Source: Botrytis cinerea B05.10
Lineage: Eukaryota; Ascomycota; Leotiomycetes; Helotiales; Sclerotiniaceae
Assembly: GCF_000143535.2 (NCBI RefSeq)
Contig: NC_037310.1
Coordinates: forward strand, 1,178,001-1,242,000
Reading direction: 5' to 3'
DNA: 64,000 bases
The first letter of the stretch is position 1, and every line of letters starts with the position of its first letter. Both the position numbers and the translations under genes were made by a program. A model generated the notes under the pieces. The model made no database searches, was not told where the DNA came from, and saw only the letters and a program-made list of their open reading frames with translations. Of this stretch, positions 11,195 through 21,135 are shown piece after piece.

Positions 11195-11801
11195 CTAGGA
11201 TGCAGACTCTTCAATTTCCTCACCCTTAACACGGACAATCTGTCGGGCGAATTCGATTAGTAAACACTCTATATGTGTCCAAGTTCCACTGAAAGAATTG
11301 AATTCTACTTACAACAATAGTCTTTGACTCTTCAAAGGCACCCTCAGTAGAGGCAACAGCAGCTTCGTCTCTCTTTTTAGATGCAGCCTCCTCAACTTCC
11401 TCGCCCTTTACACGAACAATCTATTTCAACGAGTTTGATTAGCAGGAACTTAATCATAGCATTCGAGCTCTACCAAGGAGCCCTGGATCTAACTTACGAC
11501 AATGGTCTTCTGTTCCTCGAAAGCACCTTCAGTAGAGGCAGTAGCGGCCTCATCTCTCTTTTTTGACGCGGCTTCTTCAACTTCCTCGCCCTTGACACGA
11601 ACGATCTACTCTCACCTGTGATTAGAAAATGCTTTACTAGGATGCAAGTTATACAATAGGGATTTTACTCACAACAATAGTCTTCTGCTCCTCGAAAGCA
11701 CCCTCAGTAGATGCAACAGCGGCTTCTTCTCTCTTGAGGGGAGCAGCAATGACCATGCCAAAGATGGTTGCGAGGAAAAGAGTTGCGACGGTGAACTTCA
11801 T
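11195..11801 (-). CDS. secreted Kex2-processed repeat precursor (candidate RiPP precursor)
   Basis: Four exons on the minus strand: 11801-11673, 11605-11498, 11420-11313 and 11239-11195. The introns are 67, 77 and 73 nt with GTGAGT/GTAAGT donors and CTAATC branch sites, all phase 0, giving 129 residues. Residues 1-20 are a signal peptide (MKFTVATLFLATIFGMVIAA), followed by PLKR. Three units follow, each beginning EEAA or DEAA, containing ASTEGAFEE and IVRVKGEE, and ending ASKKR (the last ends at the stop). Lys-Arg sites would release three ~34-residue peptides. The two internal exons are exactly 108 nt, one unit period each. This is the architecture of UstA/GigA-type Kex2-processed precursors, and HxxHC proteins flank it, but no Tyr is present in the units, unlike ustiloxin cores. 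An alternative is a Kex2-processed signalling or pheromone-like peptide. If intron 1 were retained, translation would stop after seven extra residues. Confidence 0.8.
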
Positions 11802-11927
11802 GATTGCGGTTTGAGTTGACTTCTTGAAAAGACTCAATTGGTTTGTTTGAGGTAGATGAAGAGATATCTGAGATTAAGTTGTCGGAGCTGATGATGATAA
11901 GTTTAGGAAAGTTCTGTAGATAGTAGT

Positions 11928-11935
11928 CTTATATA
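11928..11935 (-). promoter_or_regulatory. TATA-like box of the precursor gene
   Basis: On the minus strand the sequence reads TATATAAG, about 130 nt upstream of the precursor ATG at 11801. That distance is compatible with a short 5' UTR. This is the clearest core-promoter signal in the cluster and fits a gene that can be strongly expressed. Confidence 0.5.
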
Positions 11936-12677
11936 TTGCTTCTGGCTGGAGAACTTGAGTGGTATCGATATCTACCCAGTATTACTAGCGGATTTTCATT
12001 TGCATTCATGATTTCATTCATTACAACTCCGATACAAGCTAAGCTGTCTGCAGAATTTGATGTCGCAAACAACACAATGATTTCGAACTTCTTCATCTGC
12101 AATTAGAAATCGTACGAGCCTCGTTCACCTCGGGCAAGTTATCGTGTCGGCTTGCCATAGTATGCTCCATTTTCGCTTGTGGTCAGCTTGCATACATAAG
12201 TGGGTAGGTAAGCTTGTTCTCCGTGAACACTTCCGGCAGCTTTTGATATATGGCATTTCCTTTTATTGGATACTTATTGCATACACTGCTTATTATCAAG
12301 AGCTTTGAAGTCCAAAGTTCATTTCTCGCGTCGACTTTCAACTTCTATTTATCTTTTCCTGACAAGGTTTCTAAAATCTGAAATGCAGTCCAAACTTAAT
12401 GACAAGCAGTTGTAAATTGTTTTAGTACAACTTAGTGTACTGAAGTGGGTTGATTTTTCAAATGGTTTCATGAACATAGAATTCCTTATCGTTGAACTGC
12501 ACTATAGACTTCTCGAAATCCCTGCCTTTGGTCTTCATTTTCATCCAGCTTCCCACCTTCTTTTTCCTTCCCAGTCTTTTGTTTCTTCTTAGCTTTTATA
12601 ACTTTCATCGTCTTCAGCACACTTCTCTGTTCTAAACCCGTCGCAAGTCTTGTCTCTCAACTAAACATCTAGCCAGC
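11936..12677. promoter_or_regulatory. divergent promoter region between precursor and HxxHC copy 3
   Basis: The precursor (-) and HxxHC copy 3 (+) are divergently transcribed from this ~0.75 kb stretch, so they could share regulatory sites. Pyrimidine-rich tracts precede the copy 3 start (12530-12660), as is common before fungal start codons. Confidence 0.45.
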
Positions 12678-13325
12678 ATGGATGTTGACGGCGATTCACG
12701 CTATAAAGATATCGACTCTCAAAGCACTAGCGACATCACAGACTTCCAACCCATCAAGCGACGCAGTTCTTCCCTCCCTTCCATCCTCCTCGGCTGTATA
12801 GCCAGCTTTGTATTAGCTGGCTTCCTCATCACCGTTGTGCGCTGGCCATGGTCTAAAGGCGATTCCGGCTACTACGCATACACAGACTGTGGAAAGACGC
12901 CCGAGGAAGCGCGATCTAGAGGATGTAGCTACTATCCCATGGGACGCTTTTGGGCGCCTCCGGAGTGTTCGTTTCCCGAAGGCAACGACAACTATCATCC
13001 CTTCCGCGACCGGGAATGGTTCGTCGACACGAACTTGACGATTCCTGCCGACATCTCCCGATTAGAATCAGGTGATGCCCGTCGGGCTTTTACTCATTAT
13101 TGGCATGATGAGCATTGCACATTTGTGCTACAGAAGTTGGCATTGGCGGTTGCGCTGAAGAAAACGATGGTTCCGGGATTGGTGGGAAGTATTCATCATG
13201 TTAATCATTGTGCGATGACGATTACGAAAACGATCAAGAATGCGTATAATGAGACTTTCCTTGCGAACGATATGTCGATAACGGAGAGTACTTTAGGTTT
13301 CATGCCTTGCGTACCACTTAAGTAG
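12678..13325 (+). CDS. UstYa-like (DUF3328-like) double-HxxHC membrane protein, copy 3
   Basis: 215 residues, single exon, ATG at 12678. Short cytoplasmic tail, membrane segment about 34-54, then CG..P..A...GC (Cys71, Cys83), W.P..C (Cys97), HDEHC (143-147), HVNHC (174-178) and a terminal CVPL (Cys211). The spacing of every Cys/His landmark matches copies 1 and 2, but the segment after the first HxxHC is changed (FVLQKLALAV instead of WRK), so it is the most diverged copy and may have a distinct activity. It is divergently paired with the repeat precursor, the closest association in the cluster. Family knowledge suggests type II membrane orientation, with the His/Cys domain in the Golgi/ER lumen where Kex2 acts. 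Confidence 0.72.
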   Translation: MDVDGDSRYKDIDSQSTSDITDFQPIKRRSSSLPSILLGCIASFVLAGFLITVVRWPWSKGDSGYYAYTDCGKTPEEARSRGCSYYPMGRFWAPPECSFPEGNDNYHPFRDREWFVDTNLTIPADISRLESGDARRAFTHYWHDEHCTFVLQKLALAVALKKTMVPGLVGSIHHVNHCAMTITKTIKNAYNETFLANDMSITESTLGFMPCVPLK

Positions 13326-14238
13326 GTTTCATACTCTCTTTGAACCAAAATCTATTGTACTAATAGCATACAGGAGCCTTATGAACAATCCAGGATACGA
13401 AAATTAGTTCCTTTGTTTCTATGGAAGAAGGAACTAGGGGCTGTAACAGTATTTAGCAAGTGAAATCTCTGGAGATCTATCTGTACCTAAAGATTACAGC
13501 AGCATAATGAATAAATTGAAGCTCAGCATTTGACCTACTTCGACTTCATTCCGCAGCATTGCCATAGATGTGAATGATAATTTCCTTGAGAAAAACAAAA
13601 CATTTTTTCTTAGCAATTTCAAGTCTCTTCAGTATCGTAAATCCACACGTTTGTTCATAGTGAGGTTCGGTCGTCAGATTCTTGATTAGACATTAAAATC
13701 GCTGTTCTCGTGGAAGTGCGGGGTAAACCCCCTGCCTCTGTCATCGTCCCCCAGGGGGCCACGAGCACACATAGCATTCTATTGCTTGATATGAAAGACT
13801 TATTATTACTATGATGATAAGAACGCCAATTTACTGATAACAGACATTTACCCCTCCAAAATATACGCTGAGAATGTACTACTGTATGTTGCTGCCGTAA
13901 TGCGGGGGTCAGAAGTGGGCCCCTGAATTCGTTACAACTTGCCATTAGCGAACAACTGCGGGTCGCCTTTCTTGCTAAGATATGCATTAGGTCTTACGAA
14001 GAGATTTTGAAATATCGTGAGAGTCAAAATTGCGAAATCTTCGTGTCTTGTATTGATTTCAGATTTCGCAGCTAATGTACTCGTGATTCGGCGGATTGTC
14101 GATTCCCTCTAATCTTTTCTACAACTCAACAATATCCTGTGATCTTCATCAGAAACTACCAGCTCACTTCTTCTATCTGTTTTGTCGTTTCACTTCACAA
14201 CATCCACGGCAAATGTTCAAACTCTCAGAAGATTAGTA
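13326..14238. other. intergenic, upstream of the MFS gene
   Basis: No coding frame with a recognisable motif. A GC-richer patch at about 13710-13770 (ccccctg/caggggg elements) can form a small stem; I cannot assign it. Confidence 0.4.
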
Positions 14239-15711
14239 ATGATACTCTCAGAAGACCTCGAAAAGAGCAGTAGCTCCTCACTATACACCTCCCGTCGCAG
14301 TTCTACCATCTATTTTCTCCTTCCCTACATATGGTGGCAACTCGATGACTTCTGTAAGCTATAAAATTCCCACCTGATCCCAATGGACAGCTACTAACAA
14401 GTAATAGTCATTGGACAGGCCCGCACCGCCGGCCTCTCAACACACTTCAAATTAGCGCAAATCGATTCTGAAGAATTATATACGGATACCAAATTCGTGC
14501 TTTTTGCATTCGCTTGGTTACTATTACTATGGCAGATATCAAATATCAATATCCACAAGATGACTCTCATAATCACGAGTCTTCAAACTCTGCTAGTGTT
14601 AGCACAGATCGGGGCTTCCTCTACGGAAGTCTTACTCATTATACGCTCAATGCTAGGGATCGGTGGCGCGATCTTTCCTGGATCATTGTTGCTGTCAATT
14701 TCACGATTTCCCAGAAGCAAATTGGCTACTACTGTTGCAATTTTTGTTGCCGTATCCCCTGCTGAGATTGTAGTGGCTGGACCACTTCTTTCAGCTTTGG
14801 TCAATTTCATGAAAAATACGTCTATTCTGGGTTGGCAAGCTATCTTCGCTATTGATGGTATACTCGGTATCATCGTCGTCGCTATATTATGGGTAAAAAT
14901 CCCTGTTTCCATTGAGAATAGCATCTCTACAAAATTCATGAACTCTCTTGACTCGACCAGCTGGAAGTCAAAATTCAAAGACTTTTTTGAGCCAAAAAAC
15001 GTTATGTTCGTTATGATGTTCATTTGCGTCAACTTGGCAATTGCACCAGCACCTTGTTACCTCGCTGTACACCATCGAATATCTTTTGTCTCCATGCCTT
15101 ACTTTTTCTTCACCGTGATTTCAGACTTGGCCCCATCATCACACTTAATCTTTAATCTCCTAACCATAACTCCATATCTTGTTTCCATCATTACAATCTC
15201 CATTTTAGCGAGGAAGTCCGATAAAAAGCAAGTTCGAGGTTCTTTCGTTTTTGTTTGTGGGCTTCTCTCTGCAACAGGCTTTGCCATCATGTCCTTAGTT
15301 GCCATTCTTGACTGGAATATCTGGTGGTCTTTCTTTGCCATTTTCCCCGCTTGCGTAGGATCCTACGGCGCGATGATGATAATTCTTTCCTGGGCATTAG
15401 GAAGTGAACAATCGGCGTTTGGGCGAGGAATCCTCATGACGACACTTGTGGGGGCGGCACAATTGTCAGTTATATTCTCTCCCGCCGGAGTAAAGCCCTG
15501 GTGGAGAGCCGAGGACGAGCCTGCACACCCGAGAGGCTTAGGGGCTAGCGCAGCATTGATGGGCTTGTGTGCTATATTAGCGCTAGTGTTGAGATCATAC
15601 TTGGTCTGGAGGAACTCCAACAAGGAGAGTCACTTTTATGCGCCAGTCAAGATTGGAGACGCAATTGATGATGTAGTGGAAGAGGAAATGGTTGATAGAC
15701 ATATTGTATAG
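14239..15711 (+). CDS. MFS transporter (ACS/allantoate permease-like)
   Basis: Two exons, 14239-14353 and 14408-15711. The 54-nt intron has a textbook TACTAAC branch site; the join is phase 1 and gives 472 residues. About ten to twelve hydrophobic segments are visible. IGQARTAGL near the start and RSMLGIGGAIFPGSLL in the fourth/fifth segment match the pattern of fungal anion:cation symporter family permeases (N-IGNA..AGL, R..LG..EAG..PG). The N-terminus is short and Ser-rich. It is placed at the edge of the HxxHC/precursor cluster and could export or import a pathway product, but ACS permeases more often take up nutrients, so membership in the cluster is an inference. The first membrane segment is weak, which leaves some doubt about the exon 1 start. 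Confidence 0.72.
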
Positions 15712-16929
15712 AGATGCGTACGCCGGCATTCAGTAGCTTGCAGATAGCCGATATCATTGTCTCTATGTCCAAAGTGTACGCACTGGAATGGTTGATCGTC
15801 GATCATGATTCTTGACGATAGAGTTACTACTTCGATGATGAAGGGGTGGAGCCATCAAATGATATCTATTGATTGCATGAACAATAAGATATAAAAAGTG
15901 TGTCTACGTACTTAGAAATACGTTCCGTTTCGTTGCACTCTCCATTTGCGGTGACTATTCCCCAGGTGTAGGATTGGAAGTGTTTCAGCTTGGTAGAAGA
16001 ATTGAGTGTTTGGTGAAAAAGTTTGAATGTATCTATGCAACTGCTGTCCACTTCCAAAATCCTCAACTATAAGAATATACTACAACAAATGTTCAATAGT
16101 AATTAGATAGAAGAAGTATTTACTCTCCAATCCAAAGCCATTTCTGTCGAGGTTTAGCAAGCGTCTACTCACGGAGGTTTTCTACACTTCCAAATTACCA
16201 GCACTCTGCAGAAGAAGCTTATGGGAGCTAGATCCGTGTGAGTTACGTCAATACTTCCTGGTGCGACGTGGGAATGATTCTGGACGCATTCAAAAATTTG
16301 AATTTCGCAAAGAAAAAACTTGGTTGTATTGACAAAGTTCTGGGCTTGTGTTTGTCAGAGGGTGTCTATTATCATCGCAGTATAGCCCGCAACTGGAAAC
16401 AAAATCTCTCCATTCGACCTATGGTTTTCAAACCAGGAAACTCACTTTTCCCGGAAGGATGTTTGTTTCTCTATGAAAAAACATGTAGAAGTTAAAACAA
16501 GCTTGTATATCGGCTACCACAGTATTCTTCAGAGTAAAAAGTATGGTCGACGAAATTAAAGATAGCATGAGCACGTTCCATGAAAAGCCAATTATTCATG
16601 CAACAACAAATGTTTCCATTCGTTTCAGATATTTCTCTTTCATGAATCGATAGCTTGAACTTTGGGACCCAGCACCCCCCCCCCCCATTTGAGTAGAGTG
16701 ACTAGTCGTAGTTTGAAGTGCTCATAGTTGGTAATGATCCTTTTCAGGTAGTATAATTTGAATTTTTTGGTCTTCAACACCTAGAAGTTGATTTTCATAT
16801 GAAGTGAAAAAGGGTAATAAAAAAAGAATAGAAAGAAGAAAATTGCGTGTTTTTGCTTCCTGCAGGCACAATATATCTTCTGGACAGACTTAGTATAGAA
16901 TTTGGCTGTGCTGCACATGGCCACAGATC
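15712..16929. other. intergenic, AT-rich, poly-C run
   Basis: No gene seen. A run of twelve C residues lies at 16675-16686. The stretch begins the repeat-derived region that extends to about 18.1 kb. Confidence 0.4.
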
Positions 16930-17440
16930 GAACCCAATATGTTACAGCTGTTCCAAAAATGCCTCGAAATTGGCCAGCACCCTGAATGCTTCCGTTTAGC
17001 AATTGTGGCGATCATCTCCAAACCGAACAAAACTGACAGATCGTCTCCAAGATCCTATAGGTCCATTTTTCTGTTTTCTGTATTAGGAAAGTGCCTTGAA
17101 AGATTGATTGCTAAGAAGAAGTCCTCTTGACTGGGGTGAATCTGAGGGTATCACTTTTGATTCTAAGAAATCCGAATTAACAAATTTTTACAGAGGCCCT
17201 AAGATTGCTACTGAAAACTATATTATTATGTTCAGATTCTTTCAACTAAAGCTCTCAAGATCTCAAATTCCCTTCGATCACTTAACAAAACAATTCGAGG
17301 CATTTCAGAAATCTTGGTACAGAGAGCAATTGCAGCATGTGTTCTCAAAAAGTGCTACTTCGCAGCTGAAATCTGGTGGCCTGGTCGGACCAGATCAGAG
17401 GGCCAACCAGTCAGCCAGCGAGCTATCAGCTAAATCTCTA
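16930..17440 (+). mobile_element. decayed LINE-type reverse transcriptase fragment
   Basis: The frame at 16939-17130 reads LFQKCLEIGQHPECFR, then SKPNKTDRSSPRSYRSI and LGKCLERLIAKK. This matches the start of non-LTR (Tad1-like) reverse transcriptases (LPK..K.D.S.P.SYRPI.LL...GK..E). Downstream, GITFDSKKSEL appears in the same frame family. Near 17330-17390 another frame gives IAACVLKKCYFAAEIWWPGRTR, matching the AEAWWPG region near the RT C-terminal side. The catalytic FADD-type box between them is missing, and frame changes and stops separate the pieces, so this is a short, deleted relic rather than an active element. Confidence 0.65.
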
Positions 17441-17619
17441 TTCCCAGCTGGCTTGCTGAAGATACATCTTCGTTGCCGCTGACTCGCTGCCTCGCTAATA
17501 AGCAGCTGATCAGGTAATATCTAACAATCATTCCATGCTGTCGCTATTTTGATTGCCCCTCTTCTTTACCAATGTTCAAATAATAGCTCTTTCCTTTATA
17601 GAAAATCTGAATAATAGCT

Positions 17620-17788
17620 TATGTTTTAGAATCTCTAAAAACTATTAGTTGGATTATATGATTGTACAATTATTCGATATATACCTCAAACTGGCAATCT
17701 AGATCTAAAATCCGCGATCTGTACCTAAAACTAGCAGCCTGCACCAAAAATTGAAATTTGTCACTATTTTTCCTGAAGAGACTCCATA
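17620..17788 (+). repeat. relic end of the TIR element seen at 22.4-23.3 kb
   Basis: Contains ACTAGCAGCCTGCACC, then a TTTGTCACT...GACTCCATA tail. The order of short blocks corresponds to the right arm of the intact element (ACTAGCAATCTACACT, TTTGTCACTTTTTG, GACACCATA). It is heavily mutated. The second arm is not recognised nearby in the expected orientation. Confidence 0.45.
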
Positions 17789-18013
17789 AATTTGCATCTA
17801 AACCCTGTAATCTACACCTGAAACTGTGTGCAAAAAGATTGAAGAATGGCCTTAAATAATCCTTAGCTTATACTACAAAAGAAATAGTTCTACAGCAATA
17901 CCTATTAAAGGATTACCCATTCTGTACATAGCTAACACCTTAGACAGAATGCAAATTGACACTGAGAACACGCATCGTAGCTCCTGCATCATTCATGTTC
18001 CACTCAAAGCAAC

Positions 18014-18076
18014 CAAAACTGGCATTCTTCACTAAGGAGTTGAATTTTGTCACCATTCGGTCCCAAAAAGACGTCA
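18014..18076 (+). repeat. second relic end of the same TIR family
   Basis: AAAACTGGCATTCTTCACTAA followed by TTTTGTCACC and GTCCCAAAAAGACGTCA aligns block by block with the right terminus of the 22.4-23.3 kb element. The GTCCCAAAAAGAC block is unchanged. Confidence 0.45.
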
Positions 18077-18937
18077 CAAGGTCGTGTCAGGCGCCGTGGA
18101 TTAACGTCATTGTGGGTGGCATGTTGGGGTTAGAGATGATAGTGGGGTTGATGATGTGGTACCTATGTATAGGCAAGAGAAGAATGAAGAATGTATGAAT
18201 AACGTATAAGATGGGGTGGTGATTAACTATTGGTGTGTAGAGTTTAGGGGTGTGTGGGGTGTGTGGGTTGGGTTAGGTGATGACTAGTATACGTGTATCT
18301 ATGCATGCGTGGAGAGAGGGTGTGAGGAAGAGATGCAGTGATATTGTTTGAGTTGCTCCGATAGAATATAGTCCAGACTATCAGTAACACTGAGATGGAT
18401 GGTGGGGTGAGATGAGATGAGGTGAAATGGTATGAGCGGTCAAGCGAGGGGCGAATCACATCTACCCACATATAAGTGTATTGTCTTTGTAAGGAAAGAT
18501 TTGGCTCATGAGGTTCATGAGGAATTGTGCGGGGGCCGAGTACCTGATTTTAGGATTTTCTGATGATTCAACGGGTATTAATCGCCTGACGAGATTGAAT
18601 ACGTGGCGCGTACTGGATGTTGGGTATTGCCCATTGGGCTGCATTTGCTGTGCGAGCTGGTGAACTGATGCTAGTGGGTATGACGTTATTTTGCAGGGGT
18701 CTTTCTCATATCCTAACAGTCTGATAATATGATTCTTTTTCTATTCAACGATTGGTGCAATAATCAATAATGCTAGGTACCGCCAAGCTATCTAGACGTT
18801 CAACGGGTGCACGGAAGTAAACGCTTCTCAATTTCCAAAATTCATGCCCTCCTGTATAATCCATAAAATATTTGATGGGAGCACCTGCATATATCGTATG
18901 TCTGGATAGCTATACCATTGCTTCACGTGCCTTGCTT
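18077..18937. other. intergenic, G/T-rich tract
   Basis: Contains a TGTGTGGGG-type G/T-rich stretch at about 18230-18280 and GAGATGAGATGAGG repeats near 18405-18430. No coding frame is supported. Confidence 0.4.
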
Positions 18938-21135
18938 TCAACCACACCTATTTCTATGCTCGCTACTGGATGCCCGTGACCCGTTCCTGCTATTGATAGG
19001 CGTTTCCTCCGGCCAAGGATTAGTTACATCCCCCTCATTCCACTCCACTTTCGTACTGTTCGGGTCCATGTACTGCTGGCCATTCAGCCAGAGCTCGAAT
19101 TGAATATCACTTGGGTAAATAACCACAGCGAGTTTAAGATTTGCTACCCGAATTTTCCCTTTGGAGATCTTGTACCAAGGGCACCATTTCTTTTTAATAT
19201 CAAAGTTGTCTATATCCATAGGAGTGAAAGTGGAGGTGACCGTAGTCAGGACCTTACAGTCCGCTACCTCAAAATTAGTGTTCATCCACCGAGTATTGTA
19301 CATAGGGTTCCTTACCGTGGTCAAGTCTCCCTGGCGGGCAACCTGAATCTGAAATCGTGATTATTTCCATCCAGCGGAGGGGATTGAGCTTTGAACTTTC
19401 ATCGAGGTGGCGAAGAAATGGGTAGAATATTGGAACATCTGGATCAATAAGCTGACCCTGAGAAGTCGTTAGACATGTTGGTAGAAGAAGCAATGACGAA
19501 ATTGGTTGTACCTTTTTGATCAACCACTGAATCTGCTTACCCACCATTGTTTCACCAGTGATCTCATTCTTATAAAATGGCCCAAAGATATGATCAAAGT
19601 TTTTCTCATCGTATTTCTTATCGCATACCACACCATATGATTTTGAGCAAACGCGACGCGCTAACACATGTTTATTTTCTCTGATCTTTTGCAATCGATC
19701 TAGCACAAGACCTCTGCAAACCGAAAGCTGTCTAAATAATGTCAGTATATCGCACGCAAATTCACGTTTAAAAAAGACTAACGGTTCATCTGATAGAAGT
19801 ACCTCAATACTAGAGGCTGTCGGGTCCATGTTATTGGAAAATTTGCTTCGAATACGTCTGAGGAGATATGGAGAGCTTCCTAAACCACCAGAAAATATCA
19901 TATATTTCTGGGTTATTAAATTAGATTGTAGGCATTGTTGATTGGGACCAGAATACTTGCCGCTCGTTTACAGGGATGCACGGCATGAAGTGCGTCTAAT
20001 TGAGACTGTATCAATGCTATTATTTCATCCACTTGAGGATCAAAAAGTGACATGAATTCGTTTCTATCAAATTTTAAGCAGTTGCGTTGTGTATCTTGAA
20101 TCTGTTGAGCTTCATTTGAACTTACTGTGTGAAACACATGTTTCCAAACTCAATACCTGCGTCCACATGTGATTCATATTTGTTTATTCCAGGTATTGGG
20201 ATTTTGAATACCGGTACACTGTCGATTTCATATCCAAAATTGTGCTTCCATTGTTGAAATCCGTCAAGGTGCATCATAGACCACGCTGTATCTTCGTGGA
20301 AGTCATGGGGCGCGAGTCGACGCTCCACCAAATCCTGAAAGGCTAAATCAATATTGGTAGAACCGACATTGATTCCCTCAACTGATACTAGCTCTCGTAG
20401 CTCTGGTATCTCACTGCGAGAAACACTTCGATATTCCATCACTGCCACATCAGTTGTTGCGCCTCCGGCATCGCAGACAACAATCACGTCTCCTTTAGCA
20501 AGAGATATTGCGCTGTCTTTTATAGCATCCACAGCAGACGCCTGTGGTTCTGTGAGACTGAAGGTTACTGTATGTTTCCTAAATTCGCCAAATCCAGCAT
20601 TGAGAAGTAGCTCTCGAAGTGTTGTAGTAATACCTTGCGACTGGAAAGTAGTTGGCGTGCTGAAAAGAAACTCTACACGCTTGTTATTCCAAATCCCCAT
20701 CTTTATTTGAAGAATCTGGCTGATGTAGGTATATAGACATTTCATGTAGTCCATGTACCATTTTTTTACCTGTTCGTAAGTTGGATGTGTTTCGTTAGGG
20801 CTAGATCTTTTCTCCCGCCTCAATACTTCAAGATCCAAATAACGCTTAAAACACTCCTTTTTATCTTCAGAGTACTGGCAAGAAAATCCCCATTCTGGCT
20901 TATGTGAGTTCTCTGCATCATAATGTATAATTGAGGGGACTCTGCGAAGATCATGGGTTTGCTCTGGCCATCTCTGTATGAATTTCGGCTGTAACATGCG
21001 TCTTGTCGAATATGCCACTCCTGGGATATATCAATAAATGGAATCAAAGCTTTTGCTTTCGAAAGATTGCGACGAACCAGTATAAGTCATACCAAAATCA
21101 ACCCCCACAATTATATCTGGCATTTCGTTTTCCAT
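18938..21135 (-). CDS. HSP70-like / HSPA12-like ATPase
   Basis: Seven exons on the minus strand: 21135-21078, 21020-20126, 20063-19961, 19907-19783, 19731-19512, 19457-19316 and 19263-18938, together 622 residues with all phases closing. Exon 1 holds the phosphate-1 loop of the actin/HSP70 fold (IIVGVDFGMTYTGVAYS, completed across intron 1). VVCDAGGATTDVAV is phosphate-2, and FSGGLGSSPYL is the adenosine motif. EPQLSVCRGLVLDRL, created by splicing exons 4 and 5, and FELWLNGQQY near the end are typical of fungal HSPA12-like proteins. Five introns are GT-AG (51-62 nt). Intron 3 (19960-19908) requires a GC donor (GCAAGT). These proteins are presumed cytosolic chaperone-like ATPases; targets are unknown. 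No J-protein or other partner lies beside it. Confidence 0.85.

Noticed and set aside
11381..11566. Plus-strand 61-codon frame over the precursor
   Set aside because: It is the antisense shadow of the repeat exons; splice sites, the signal peptide and Kex2 sites are on the minus strand.
14182..14364. Separate 60-codon plus-strand gene
   Set aside because: It is the first exon of the MFS gene; a GTAAGC donor and TACTAAC branch site join it in frame to the downstream exon.
19316..19457. Frameshift mutation near the end of the HSP70-like gene
   Set aside because: The apparent break is explained by a 52-nt intron (19315-19264) with a GTAAGG donor and a CACTAAT branch site, after which the frame continues into the conserved C-terminus.
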